The notes: generated by a model from the sequence alone, not told the origin. A DNA stretch of 64,000 nt from Streptomyces sp. NBC_01351 (GCF_036237315.1 NZ_CP108356.1:5399501-5463500), one strand, 5' to 3'; shown: positions 43,156-51,479, numbered from the stretch's first letter. A program made the numbers and translations.

Positions 43156-43893
43156 TCAGCTCTGCGGCGTGAGGCCCAAGGAGCGCACGAGCTGGGCCAG
43201 TTCCTCCCGGAAGAGCTTTTCCGGGCTGAGGGTCTGGGTCCGCAGGTGGCCGTAGACCTCCAGCGACACCAGGCCGTGCAGGTGGCTCCAGATGCGCAGG
43301 GCGAGGGCCACGGCGGCCGGGGGCAGGTCGGGGAAGGCGGGACGGACCTTGTCCAGCAGGCCGGCGTCGAAGTCGGACCATGCGAAGTCGCTGTCCGCGT
43401 AGCGGGATTCCGCGTGCGGCCAGGCGGCGGCCGCGAGTGCGGTGATGCCGGTGCAGACGCGGTGGGCGGCGTCCGGGGCGGCGCCGCCCTCGGGAGGCCG
43501 GTAGCCGGGCACGGGGTCGCCGTAGATGAGGCGGAATCCCTCGGCGTTGGCCAGCGCCCAGTTCCTGAAGGCGCAGGCCCATGCCTGGATCCGGGCGGCC
43601 GGGTCCTGGGCGGGGGCGGACTCCCAGGCGGCGTCCACGGTGTCGGCCAGCGAGGTGTAGACGTTGTCGATCAGCGTGGTGACCAGGCTGTCACGGGTGG
43701 CGAAGTAGCCGTAGATGGCGTTGGCCGTCATGCCCATGTCTCGTGCGATGGCCCGCAGGGTGATCGCGTCGGGCCCGCCCGAGGCCATCAACTCCAGCGC
43801 GACCTTCTTGATTTCGGCGGTCGTCTCGGCCCGCAGCCGCTCTCGGCGCCCCTTGGTGTTTCCCGTGCTTCCCGCACTTCCCACGTTTCCCAT
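43156..43893 (-). CDS. TetR-family transcriptional regulator
   Basis: 245 residues. The N-terminal helix-turn-helix is ALELMASGGPDAITLRAIAR, DMGMTANAIYGYFATRDSLV. The large C-terminal sensor domain (FRNWALANAEGFRLIYGDPV, LALRIWSHLHGLVSLEVYGH) is the WHG/TetR_C_13 type. Divergent from an NAD(P)-binding protein, whose gene it probably represses. The first 12 residues are Gly/Ser-rich, so a slightly later start is possible. Confidence 0.9.
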   Translation of the reverse strand: MGNVGSAGSTGNTKGRRERLRAETTAEIKKVALELMASGGPDAITLRAIARDMGMTANAIYGYFATRDSLVTTLIDNVYTSLADTVDAAWESAPAQDPAARIQAWACAFRNWALANAEGFRLIYGDPVPGYRPPEGGAAPDAAHRVCTGITALAAAAWPHAESRYADSDFAWSDFDAGLLDKVRPAFPDLPPAAVALALRIWSHLHGLVSLEVYGHLRTQTLSPEKLFREELAQLVRSLGLTPQS

Positions 43894-44010
43894 GGCTGCT
43901 CACTCTACAGCGTCACCATATTTTGATGCCGTATCGAAACTTCACGCCGTATAGTCTCCGCATGCCGTGAAGACCTGCGGCGCGGTACGAGCAGCCATTT
44001 GGGGAGAGAC

Positions 44011-44712
44011 ATGCACATCGGAGTCATCGGGGCCGCGGGCGGTATCGGCAGTCGTGTCGTCACCGAGGCCCTCGACCGGGGGCACCACGTCACGGCCTTC
44101 AGCCGCGACGCCAAGCGGATCGAGGAGGACCGGACACACGTGCTCTGGAAGAGCGTCGACGTCCTGGACCCCGAGGCCATCGCCGCCGCCATACCCGGCC
44201 TCGACGTGCTGATCAGCGGATTCCAGCCCGGAAACGCCGCCAAGGACATCGCGGATACCATCGCCCGCTCGATCGCCGATCCCACCGTGTACGCGACCGC
44301 TGCGCGAGCCCTGCTGAAGGCACTCGACAGCCACCCCCGGACCCGTCTCATCGTCATCGGCGGCGCCGGCAGTCTCGAGATCGAGCCCGGAGTCGTACGG
44401 GCCGACTCCGACGAACTCCTGCACGAGACCCTCGACGCGGTCGGCCTGCCGAGGGAGTACGCCGCCGCGGTGCGCGGTCACCGGGACGCTCTGAACGTCC
44501 TGCGCACCTCCAACCGGCTGTGGACCTACTTCAGCCCCGCGGAGGACATCGCGCCCGGTGAACGTACGGGCCGGTTCCGGATCGGCGGGGACCAGCCGGT
44601 TCTCGACGCCGAAGGACGCAGCCGGATCTCGATGGAGGACGCCGCCGTCGCCCTCGTCGACGAGGCGGAGCTGCCGCGCTTCGTCCAACGCCGCTTCACG
44701 ATCGGCTACTGA
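44011..44712 (+). CDS. NAD(P)H-binding epimerase/reductase (NmrA/SDR-a type)
   Basis: 233 residues from ATG 44011 with GGGGAGAG upstream. The dinucleotide motif is HIGVIGAAGGIGSRVVTEAL. VTAFSRDAKRI follows strand 2. RLIVIGGAGSLEIEPG is the family's catalytic-region loop, and LWTYFSPAEDIAPGERTGRF follows. Typical of atypical SDRs such as NAD(P)H azoreductase/quinone reductase-like proteins regulated by adjacent TetR genes. Substrate unknown. Confidence 0.87.
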   Translation: MHIGVIGAAGGIGSRVVTEALDRGHHVTAFSRDAKRIEEDRTHVLWKSVDVLDPEAIAAAIPGLDVLISGFQPGNAAKDIADTIARSIADPTVYATAARALLKALDSHPRTRLIVIGGAGSLEIEPGVVRADSDELLHETLDAVGLPREYAAAVRGHRDALNVLRTSNRLWTYFSPAEDIAPGERTGRFRIGGDQPVLDAEGRSRISMEDAAVALVDEAELPRFVQRRFTIGY

Positions 44713-44884
44713 CCGCGAGCGGGAGCGCGAGCGCGAGCGCGTCGGACGGAACGGACCCATCACTCCTGGGGGTGGAACCCGGAGGGCCAGTGGGCGCAGC
44801 GGCGGCCCGGCCGTGCACCGGCCGGGGCCGGCGCCTGCGAAAGGTGGTGGCGCCCCCAGGACCCGACAGATGGAGTCTCCCCCC

Positions 44885-46885
44885 ATGCCCTTGTACTCCC
44901 CACGGCGCCGGGCCGGGCGCATCGGCACGGTGACCGCCGCCGGGCTGGCGCTCGTACTGAGCCTGCCCGGCGTGGCGACGGCCGCCCCCGGCGACCTGGA
45001 CCTCGCGTTCGGCGGCGGTGACGGCAAGGTCGTCACGGACGTGTCCGGCTTCGAGAACATCGCGGGCATGGCCGTTCAGCCGGACGGAAAGATCGTCACG
45101 GTCGGCGACGGATACTTCGACGAGACCTCGGGCGACTTCGTGGTGGTGCGCCACAACGCCGACGGCACCCCGGACACGACCTTCGGCGGCGGCGACGGCA
45201 TCGTCAACACCGACTTCGACATCAACAACGACGAGGCCAGGGCCGTGGCCCTGCAGCCCGACGGAAAGATCGTGGTGGTCGGGGGTTCCACCTCGTGGGG
45301 CGGCTACGGCACCTGGGCGTCGGCCCGCTACAACACCGACGGCAGCCCGGACACCACCTACGGCGACGGCGGCAAGGCGCTCACGGAGATCGACGTCGAC
45401 GCGATCGAGACCGCCATGGCGGTGGTGGTGCAGCCGAACGGCGCTCTCGTCCTCGGCGGTTCGAGCTTCGGGCGCTGGACGGTGGCACGCCTCACCCCCA
45501 CCGGCAACCCGGACCCGAGCTTCGACGGCGACGGGATCGTCATCACCGACTTCGGGGGCAGCGCCTGCTGCGGGGTCTCCGACCTGGCGCTGCAGCCCGA
45601 CGGCAGGATCGTCGCGGCCGGCGGCGCCTCCGCCGGCTTCACGCTGACCCGTTACAACACCGACGGCAGCCTGGACGCGACCTTCGACGGCGACGGGAGG
45701 GTGTCCCCCGGCTTCGGGTCCTACGTCCGGGGCGTGGCCCTGCAGCCCGACGGCAAGATCGTCGCCGCGGGCGCCGCGGGCAACCTGTTCGCGCTGGCCC
45801 GCTTCACCGCCAACGGCGCCCCGGACACGACCTTCGACGGCGACGGCAGGGTCACCACCAACTTCGGGCCCGAGAACGGCGGCGCGGCGGACGTGGCGCT
45901 GCAGTCCGACGGCAGGATCGTCGCGGCCGGCTTCTACGCGAGCGACTTCGCGCTGGCGCGGTACAACACCAACGGCAGCCCGGACCCCGACTTCAACCTC
46001 GACGGCCGGCTGACCACCGACTTCGGCGGCGTCGAGGACCAGGCCACGTCCGTGGCCCTGCAGTCGGACGGCAAGATCGTCGCCGCCGGCCTCGCCGGCG
46101 AAGCCATCAGCTCCAGCGCCGACCGCGCGGTGGCCCGCTACCTGGGCGGCGGCGGCAGCGAGCCGCCGCCTCCGCCGGCGGACCTGTTGTCGGTCACCAA
46201 GGCCGGAACCACCACCGCGAGCATCGGCGACCAGGCCACCTACACCGTGACGGTGACCAACACGCACACCACGACGACGGCCACCGGCGTCACGCTCACC
46301 GACACCCTGACCGGCCCCGGCACCCTCCTGTCCGCCACCCCCGGCGCCGGCCAGGGCACGTGCACCGTCACCGGGGGCGGCGCCAACTGCTCCCTCGGCG
46401 CCCTCGCCCCGGGCGCCCGGGCGACGGTGACCCTGGTCGCCGAACCGCGCGGCACGGGCACCCTGACCGACCGGGCCACGGTCAGTGCCACGCAGACGGA
46501 CCCGGTCCTCGCCAACAACACCGCGACGGCCACGACCACGGTCAACAACGCGCGCGGCTGCACGATCATCGGCACCAGCGGCGCGGACACCCTGAACGGC
46601 GGCTACTTCAACGACGTGATCTGCGCCCTCAGCGGCAACGACGTCATCAGGCCCGGCTACGGCAACGACACCGTCCACGCCGGCCCCGGCAACGACAACG
46701 TCGACGGCGGCTTCGGCAACGACAGCCTGAACGGCGGCACCGGAAACGACACCCTGACCGGCAACTACGGCAACGACGTGCTGAACACGGCCGACGGCGT
46801 CGCGGGCAACGACACCGCCAACGGCGGCTCCGGCACGGACACGTGCACGACCGACCCGGGCGACACCCGCCTGAGCTGCCCGTAG
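44885..46885 (+). CDS. Secreted delta-60 repeat/beta-propeller protein with DUF11 and Ca-binding repeats
   Basis: 666 residues. A signal peptide (GTVTAAGLALVLSLPGVATA) precedes about seven delta-60 repeats, each around 55 residues with the core VALQPDGKIVAAG and a following (Y/F)NTDGSPDTTFDGDG, predicting a propeller. A DUF11 beta domain (about 440-550, ASIGDQATYTVTVTNTHTTT) follows. Last comes a run of calcium-binding-like nonapeptides (GNDTVHAGPGNDNVDGGFGN) ending in a Cys pair. RTX-like Ca repeats in a Sec-exported Gram-positive protein suggest extracellular folding on calcium. Start at 44885 rather than 44870 by ribosome-site spacing. No enzyme motif. Confidence 0.85.
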   Translation: MPLYSPRRRAGRIGTVTAAGLALVLSLPGVATAAPGDLDLAFGGGDGKVVTDVSGFENIAGMAVQPDGKIVTVGDGYFDETSGDFVVVRHNADGTPDTTFGGGDGIVNTDFDINNDEARAVALQPDGKIVVVGGSTSWGGYGTWASARYNTDGSPDTTYGDGGKALTEIDVDAIETAMAVVVQPNGALVLGGSSFGRWTVARLTPTGNPDPSFDGDGIVITDFGGSACCGVSDLALQPDGRIVAAGGASAGFTLTRYNTDGSLDATFDGDGRVSPGFGSYVRGVALQPDGKIVAAGAAGNLFALARFTANGAPDTTFDGDGRVTTNFGPENGGAADVALQSDGRIVAAGFYASDFALARYNTNGSPDPDFNLDGRLTTDFGGVEDQATSVALQSDGKIVAAGLAGEAISSSADRAVARYLGGGGSEPPPPPADLLSVTKAGTTTASIGDQATYTVTVTNTHTTTTATGVTLTDTLTGPGTLLSATPGAGQGTCTVTGGGANCSLGALAPGARATVTLVAEPRGTGTLTDRATVSATQTDPVLANNTATATTTVNNARGCTIIGTSGADTLNGGYFNDVICALSGNDVIRPGYGNDTVHAGPGNDNVDGGFGNDSLNGGTGNDTLTGNYGNDVLNTADGVAGNDTANGGSGTDTCTTDPGDTRLSCP

Positions 46886-46905
46886 TACCGGGCCCGACCC
46901 GGATG

Positions 46906-46948
46906 CGCCCGGTTGCCCGCCGCGCTCGACACGGCGGGCAACCGGGCG
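46906..46948. terminator. Terminator after the repeat protein
   Basis: 17-bp perfect stem CGCCCGGTTGCCCGCCG / CGGCGGGCAACCGGGCG with a 9-base loop, between convergent genes. Confidence 0.87.
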
Positions 46949-46973
46949 TCCACACGCCTGACCTTCTGCGGGG

Positions 46974-47462
46974 TCACCCGATGGCCGCCTGAGTTGCGGA
47001 CAGTTCGACCACCACCTCGTCCCCCTCGACGGCCGGCACCGGCTGGAAGCCCAAGGAGGCGTACAGGTGCAGTGCCGCCACGTTGTCCGGGTCGTACGAC
47101 AGGCGCAGCACCCGGCAGTCCTCACGCTCCGCGAGCCACCCCATGAGCGTGCGCACCGCGGCCCGCCCCACCCCCTTGCCCTGCTCGGCACCGTCGATCA
47201 GCATCCCGCCGATCCAGTGCGAGCCGTCTTCGTCGCGGCCCCACATGATGTGGCCCGCCACCGTGTCGTCGGCGTAGACCGCGAACGAGTTCCATACGTC
47301 TTCACGCGACGACAGGAGGAGGTAGCGAGCCGCCAGGGCGGGGACGTACCGACGCTGGTCGTCCAGAGGCGCGATGTCCGCGACGGCCCTCCAGTTCTCG
47401 TCGTGCACCTCGTGCAGGGCAACGCGTCGCCCAGCTCTGTCCGATAGTCCGAGATCGATCAT
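46974..47462 (-). CDS. GNAT-family N-acetyltransferase
   Basis: 162 residues from ATG 47462. Acetyl-CoA-binding motif A is GGMLIDGAEQGKGVGRAAVR (Q-x-x-G-x-G/A). Motif B is VLRLSYDPDNVAALHLYASL, then GFQPV. Similar to spermidine/aminoglycoside-type small acetyltransferases. No Shine-Dalgarno is visible before the ATG (the upstream is C-rich), and no other start fits, so translation may be leaderless. Confidence 0.88.
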   Translation of the reverse strand: MIDLGLSDRAGRRVALHEVHDENWRAVADIAPLDDQRRYVPALAARYLLLSSREDVWNSFAVYADDTVAGHIMWGRDEDGSHWIGGMLIDGAEQGKGVGRAAVRTLMGWLAEREDCRVLRLSYDPDNVAALHLYASLGFQPVPAVEGDEVVVELSATQAAIG

Positions 47463-47503
47463 GGAGGGGAGGTTACGAACCAGGCGATCAACCCGCGAAC
47501 CAT

Positions 47504-47713
47504 TTACCGTCCGGTCTGGTCGGTGCCCTTCAGGCCGCCGATGAAGGCACCCCAGGCGGGGGCCGCGCAGTGGATGCGGGGGCGGGCGGTGTCCTTGCTG
47601 TCGCGCACCGCGCGTCCGCCGTGGGTCGTCTCCGCGACCTCCACGCAGTTGCTGTTGGACCCGCTGTAGCTGCTCTTGTGCCAAGTGGCCTCGGTCGCCG
47701 TGAGGGTACGCAC
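47504..47713 (-). CDS. DUF397 protein
   Basis: 69 residues from a GTG. Signature WHKSSYSGSNSNCVEVAETT and AVRDSKDTARPRIHCAAPAW, the DUF397 pattern. These small proteins are encoded in multiples next to HTH regulators with DUF5753, as here, and are thought to act as their partners (WhiJ/AbaA-like signalling). Second of two copies in this cluster. Confidence 0.88.
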   Translation of the reverse strand: MRTLTATEATWHKSSYSGSNSNCVEVAETTHGGRAVRDSKDTARPRIHCAAPAWGAFIGGLKGTDQTGR

Positions 47714-47742
47714 GGGTGGTGTCCTCTCCAGGTGGCGCGTGG

Positions 47743-47940
47743 TCAGGCGTGCGGCAGTTCCTTGAGCCCGTTGATGAAGGCGGCCCAGACAGGGGCGGTG
47801 CAGTGGAGGCCGGGGATGGTGGAGTCCTTGCTGTCGCGGACAGCCCGCCCGCCCTCCGTCGTTTCCGCAACCTCTACGCAATCGCCCTGCTGGCCGGAGT
47901 AGGAGGACTTGCGGTAAGCGTTGGCTCTCTCCGTGGTCAT
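47743..47940 (-). CDS. DUF397 protein
   Basis: 65 residues. YRKSSYSGQQGDCVEVAETT and AVRDSKDSTIPGLHCTAPVW define DUF397. Overlaps the stop of the upstream HTH gene by 4 bp (ATGA), so it is translated with it and is the likely direct partner. It differs from its neighbour copy mainly in the first 20 residues and in the C-terminal loop. Confidence 0.9.
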   Translation of the reverse strand: MTTERANAYRKSSYSGQQGDCVEVAETTEGGRAVRDSKDSTIPGLHCTAPVWAAFINGLKELPHA

Positions 47941-48815
47941 GGTCTGCCTCCCGTGGTCTGCTGCCCGCTTTTGAGCAACTGCCTGATGCGGTCCGCCGTC
48001 TCCTCGGGAGACAGCGCTGTGGAGCGTAGCCGGTCGAAGACGTGCACGTAGGGGGCGAGATCACACGGTGCTTCGATCACCGACGTGTTCGGCAAGTTCT
48101 CCACGGCGACAGCTTCTACCGTCGGTTCATCACTGAAGGAGAAGCTGACGAATGGCCCGGCGACACCGGCTGCTCGGCTTGCCGACGCCGGCAGCATCTG
48201 AACGGTCACGTTGTAGCGTTCCCCGGCCTCCAGTAGTCGACTCCACTGCGGACCCGCGATGGCCGGGATCGACGCGAGTGACGTGATAGCCGGTTCCCAA
48301 ATGACAGCTGCGAACTGAACCCCACCCTGCTCGATCCGCTTCTGGCGTTCCTGCCGCACCTGCACCAACCGGGCTGCCATGTCTGCCGGGATGAAGGTGG
48401 GGCCGGATGCAATAACGGATTCGGCGTATTCAGCGGTTTGCAGCAGGCCGGGGATCAGCACCGGCTGCCACGAGCGGATGTACGTTGCTTCGTTCTCCAG
48501 CGTGATGTGGTCGACGTAGTCAGGGGTGACCGTTTCCTGGAAGTCGAGCCACCAGCCCCGCTGGCCTCCCGTCTTCGCCCAACCTTCCAACCGTGTTCGC
48601 TCACTGGGGTCTTGTACGCCGTAGCAGTCGAGAAGCGTGCGCACTTCGAGTGCTGATGCTGACGTGAGGCCACTCTCCAGGCGGCTGACCTTGGAGACCG
48701 ACTTCAAGATTGCGTCCGCAGCGGTGGCCTGGTCGGCTCCCGCAGCCTCGCGATGGCGCTTCAGGGCCGCGCCGAGCCTCCGACTTCGAACGGTGGGCCT
48801 CCCACCTGGGGGCAT
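47937..48815 (-). CDS. XRE-type regulator with DUF5753 sensor
   Basis: 292 residues from ATG 48815 with GAGAGGAG upstream. The N-terminal helix-turn-helix is RRLGAALKRHREAAGADQAT, ILKSVSKVSRLESGLTSAS. The C-terminal DUF5753 domain has YIRSWQPVLIPGLLQTAEYA, RQKRIEQGGVQFAAVIWEPA and VTVQMLPASASRAAGVAGPF. Family members pair with DUF397 proteins and ATP-binding proteins; all three are here (47504-47940 and 49190-49591). The stretch from about 48100 to 49100 is visibly lower in GC than its surroundings, hinting at acquisition. Confidence 0.92.
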   Translation of the reverse strand: MPPGGRPTVRSRRLGAALKRHREAAGADQATAADAILKSVSKVSRLESGLTSASALEVRTLLDCYGVQDPSERTRLEGWAKTGGQRGWWLDFQETVTPDYVDHITLENEATYIRSWQPVLIPGLLQTAEYAESVIASGPTFIPADMAARLVQVRQERQKRIEQGGVQFAAVIWEPAITSLASIPAIAGPQWSRLLEAGERYNVTVQMLPASASRAAGVAGPFVSFSFSDEPTVEAVAVENLPNTSVIEAPCDLAPYVHVFDRLRSTALSPEETADRIRQLLKSGQQTTGGRP

Positions 48816-49067
48816 GGTGACTCCTCTCAACATCCTTGCCAGTCTGACGGGTTGAGGTGCGATGCGGCCAGGGTGGACCCACGAACGAGTGGTTCGCAAA
48901 TTTGCGTTGCGTTCCCTTGCGGTGTCTGTGATTGCGGCTCTACGGTGAGCGATGTGACGCTCCGCGTAGGTCCTGTTGCGTGGTGTGATCGCATGGTGAT
49001 CTAAAGACCCCCGCGACTGCGCGAACAGTCCGGGGGCATGGCCAACGCTTACAGAAGGAGCGTCAAC

Positions 49068-49193
49068 GTGCTGCATTTTATCGGGCTGGTGTCACCGCTA
49101 CGGCAATGGTGGCGAAGGCAAGTGCTCGTCCTCGCGACGTACGGGATCGATCTCGGCCCCCGCGTCATCCACGGGCGGGCGGTGGTCCGGTGA
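49068..49193 (+). CDS. Microprotein of 41 residues upstream of the ATP-binding protein
   Basis: GTG at 49068 sits 8 bases after a strong AAGGAG. The product reads MLHFIGLVSPLRQWWRRQVL, then VLATYGIDLGPRVIHGRAVVR: one hydrophobic stretch and basic residues. Its TGA overlaps the GTG of the next gene (GTGA), so at minimum it couples translation of the ATP-binding protein. An in-frame ATG at 49038 could extend it by ten residues. Lower GC than neighbours. Function unknown. Confidence 0.65.
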   Translation: MLHFIGLVSPLRQWWRRQVLVLATYGIDLGPRVIHGRAVVR

Positions 49194-49591
49194 GCGAGCA
49201 GCAAGAAGTGGTGCGGCGGTGGCGCCGCGAAGCCCGTTGTGTGCCGCTCGCGCGGGCGGAACTGCGCAAGGCGCTCGCCGACTGGGGGTTGTCCGAGCTG
49301 GAGGGCGACGCCCTGCTCGTGGCCTCCGAGCTGGTGACCAACGCCGTGCGGCACGCCGCCGCGCCGAGGGGGCGGGAGATCGAGACCCGGTACGTGCGCC
49401 TCGGCAACGGCGTACGGGTCGAGGTGCACGACACCAGCCCCGTACCGCCCGTGGTGGGGGACCCGGACCGGGACGGGGACGGCGGACGCGGGCTCTACCT
49501 CGTGGCGGCCGTCGCCGATCGGTGGGCCGTGGGGGAGCGGATCGGGCCCGGGAAGCGGGTGTGGGCCGAGCTGTCCGTGAAGGTGCCGTGA
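49190..49591 (+). CDS. ATP-binding protein, anti-sigma/serine kinase type (HATPase_c)
   Basis: 133 residues from a GTG. SpoIIAB/RsbW-like fold: the N-box VASELVTNAVRHAA, a VRVEVHDTSPVPP strand (D-x-x-P in place of D-x-G) and a GRGLYLVAAVADRWAV glycine box. Such proteins are the usual third component with HTH-DUF5753 and DUF397 genes, which lie divergently next door. Overlaps genes on both sides by GTGA, forming a three-gene operon. Confidence 0.9.
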   Translation: MSEQQEVVRRWRREARCVPLARAELRKALADWGLSELEGDALLVASELVTNAVRHAAAPRGREIETRYVRLGNGVRVEVHDTSPVPPVVGDPDRDGDGGRGLYLVAAVADRWAVGERIGPGKRVWAELSVKVP

Positions 49592-49791
49592 CCGCCTGGC
49601 TGTTGACCCCCGACCGCACGGGGAGTGAGGCGATCTACGAGGTCGAGTGCACCTCCTGCCTGGCAGGCTCAGGGCCGGCCGATGACGACGACGGGCCCGC
49701 CGTATGGGCCCTGCGGCACGCACGGCACACCGGGCACACCGGGTACCGGCGGATCGTGACCGACTTCCGGCGGGCCCTCGCGGCGGACTGA
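49588..49791 (+). CDS. Small zinc-ribbon-like protein (DUF7848-like)
   Basis: 67 residues from a GTG. YEVECTSCLAGSGPADDDDG followed by ALRHARHTGHTGYRR gives a Cys-x2-Cys plus His-x2-His/His arrangement that can bind zinc. It matches the small Streptomyces family commonly found behind ATP-binding proteins. Translationally coupled to 49190-49591. Likely a regulatory accessory; unknown. Confidence 0.75.
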   Translation: MTAWLLTPDRTGSEAIYEVECTSCLAGSGPADDDDGPAVWALRHARHTGHTGYRRIVTDFRRALAAD

Positions 49792-49801
49792 GGGGCACGC
49801 A

Positions 49802-49837
49802 GGGCCTGTCCGGCGGATCTTGCTGCCGGACAGGCCC
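49802..49837. terminator. Bidirectional terminator
   Basis: Stem GGGCCTGTCCGGC / GCCGGACAGGCCC with a loop near GGATCTTGCT, 10 bp after the zinc-ribbon gene and 16 bp before the convergent DUF1062 stop. Confidence 0.83.
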
Positions 49838-49852
49838 CTGGCCCCGAGGGGC

Positions 49853-50419
49853 TCAGCGCTTGAGCGTGAAGGTGAAGTCGTCGGACAGCTTGCCGGTCAG
49901 GCGGACCGCCGAGACGAGGTTCCCCTCCGTGATCAGCCGCTCGACCTCGGCCCGCGAAAGACCGCACCCGTCGGCGATCAGTCGCACCGGCCGGACGGGG
50001 ATCCGCGCCGCGAAGCGGACCGAGACGTCGAGGGCGTCGCTTTCCTCGCCGTCCAGGTGATCCGGGCAATCCGATCCGCCGGTGTCGAGGCGCCAGGCGC
50101 CGCCCCAGTCGAGGGCGATGTGATTGCGGCGCCGCACGACCGGATCCTGGAGCAGCTCGGCTGCCAGGCCGGGGTCGTTGCCGTGCAGCAGCTCCAGGAG
50201 CTCGGGCCGTACGGAGCGCACGTTCACCCGCTCCAGGACGCTGAGCCTGGTGGTCTCCCCGCAGACGGTGCACAGCGCGAGGAGCCAGGCGTCGAGGAGC
50301 TTGTGGTGGGCGTTGACGCGGAATTTGCCGTTCGCCCGGAAGCGCCCCGAGGGGCACCCGTGGCAGCGGCGGAGGACGAGCGGCAGGCAGGTGGGTGCGA
50401 CCACCCAGGTTTGTGACAC
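49853..50419 (-). CDS. DUF1062 family protein
   Basis: 188 residues from a GTG. It contains CHGCPSGRFRANGKFRVNAH, NAHHKLLDAWLLALC, LCTVCGETTRLSVLERVNVR and, near the end, IADGCGLSRAEVERLITEGN. Two Cys pairs (C-x2-C) indicate a zinc site; the layout is the DUF1062 family. The C-terminal S4/RNA-binding-like helix-loop (SRAEVERLITEGNLV) is notable. Function unknown. Confidence 0.85.
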   Translation of the reverse strand: MSQTWVVAPTCLPLVLRRCHGCPSGRFRANGKFRVNAHHKLLDAWLLALCTVCGETTRLSVLERVNVRSVRPELLELLHGNDPGLAAELLQDPVVRRRNHIALDWGGAWRLDTGGSDCPDHLDGEESDALDVSVRFAARIPVRPVRLIADGCGLSRAEVERLITEGNLVSAVRLTGKLSDDFTFTLKR

Positions 50420-50688
50420 AGAAATACACCGGTTCCAGTGAGAAATCCGCAGCGAAAAGGAGCACGCCGCACAGGTGCGACGCGCGACGAATCAGCGCTT
50501 GGGAGAAATCACTTGGTGTACAACGGCACGTCCTCGACGGGGCGGCAGGGGCGGAAGCACGGTAACGGCGCACAGCGGTGCCGTTCCACTGATTTTCGGG
50601 CGGTGCTGTCGGGGCTGCTCGTCCCGGGTTGGTCCGATCGGTCGGATCTGCCGGTGGGTCGCGCCGGGACGGTCCGGGCGGCGGCAGG
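50420..50688. other. Intergenic region without a recognisable gene
   Basis: About 270 bp, lower GC at its left end. Frames are open only by composition. No signal peptide or start can be joined to the downstream cyclase-like fragment. Confidence 0.45.
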
Positions 50689-50946
50689 GCGGCCACCTCC
50701 GCGACGGACACCGATTCCACCCACGCCAAGCCCAAAGACCGGGTCATCGTCCTCATCGGCAAGCTCGCGGAGCAGCACCGCTTCCCCATCAACCCCGGCG
50801 GCCCCGCCGCCCAGGGCGATTGGACCGTCTTCCGCTCGGATCTCTACGACGAGGCCGGCAACAGGGTCGGCGAGACCGGCGGCACCTGCACCACCACCCG
50901 GGCAGACATAGCACTGACCGAACCCGACGCCGCCACCAGGCTCTAG
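50689..50946 (+). pseudogene. Truncated allene-oxide-cyclase-barrel-like protein
   Basis: A continuous frame reads RVIVLIGKLAEQHRFPINPG, then WTVFRSDLYDEAGNRVGETG and GTCTTTRADIALTEPDAATRL before a stop. This is the first half of the barrel domain of secreted AOC/dirigent-like proteins of Streptomyces (FxxxLYDxxGxxxGxxxGxC). The rest of the barrel is missing, and no signal peptide with a start is joined upstream. The fragment ends where the convergent MarR gene ends. Confidence 0.55.
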
Positions 50947-51422
50947 CCGCCCGGACCTTTCGGGCCGCCGCCGCGGTTCTCCTCGCCCAGGGCGAGCGCC
51001 GCCTCGCGCATGACGGCGACGGTGCCGGTCAGCCAGCGACCGACGGCGGCCAGTTCGGATTCGTCGAGGCCCTGCACCACCCCGGCCATCCCGGCCAGCA
51101 TCGGGGCCATGGCCGCCCCCAGTACGCGGCGGTGCGCGTCGGTGGCGGTCAGGGTGAACCGGCGGCGGTCGAGCGGATCGCGGGCGCGTTCGACGTATCC
51201 GAGAGCGGCCAGCCGGTCGATGGTCTTCGTGATGGCGGCGTTGCTGAGGCCGGTTTCGGCGACGAGCCGACCGGGGGTGGTGCCGGGGGTGCGGGCGATG
51301 ATGCCGAGCACCTTGTGCTCGGTGGCGTTGACGTGCAGGCGGGCCGCGAGCTGCTCGTGGTAGAGCACCACCCACAGGCTGAGCTCGTGGCCCAGCGCGG
51401 CGCCGTCCCGTTCGGTACTCAT
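50943..51422 (-). CDS. MarR-family transcriptional regulator
   Basis: 159 residues from ATG 51422. Winged helix: NATEHKVLGIIARTPGTTPG, RLVAETGLSNAAITKTIDRL, and the wing RDPLDRRRFTLTATDAHRR. The dimer helices flank it. The C-terminus is Gly/Pro-rich. Divergent from a membrane gene, with two inverted repeats in the 80-bp gap that fit its operators. Confidence 0.9.
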   Translation of the reverse strand: MSTERDGAALGHELSLWVVLYHEQLAARLHVNATEHKVLGIIARTPGTTPGRLVAETGLSNAAITKTIDRLAALGYVERARDPLDRRRFTLTATDAHRRVLGAAMAPMLAGMAGVVQGLDESELAAVGRWLTGTVAVMREAALALGEENRGGGPKGPGG

Positions 51423-51432
51423 GGCGGGCAGC

Positions 51433-51446
51433 GTACAAGTCATTCA
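51433..51446. promoter_or_regulatory. Putative MarR operator 1
   Basis: Inverted repeat TTCAC-TCTG-GTGAA just upstream of the marR start. Same half-sites as operator 2, with centres 33 bp (about three helical turns) apart. Confidence 0.65.
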
Positions 51447-51465
51447 CTCTGGTGAAGAAAAATGC

Positions 51466-51479
51466 TTCACTGAAGTGAA
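51466..51479. promoter_or_regulatory. Putative MarR operator 2
   Basis: Inverted repeat TTCACT-GA-AGTGAA, 22 bp upstream of the ATG at 51502. A site here would block the promoter of the membrane gene. Confidence 0.68.

Noticed and set aside
45295..46992. 565-codon frame overlapping the repeat protein gene
   Set aside because: Arises from the periodic repeats read in another frame; no independent start or homology signal.
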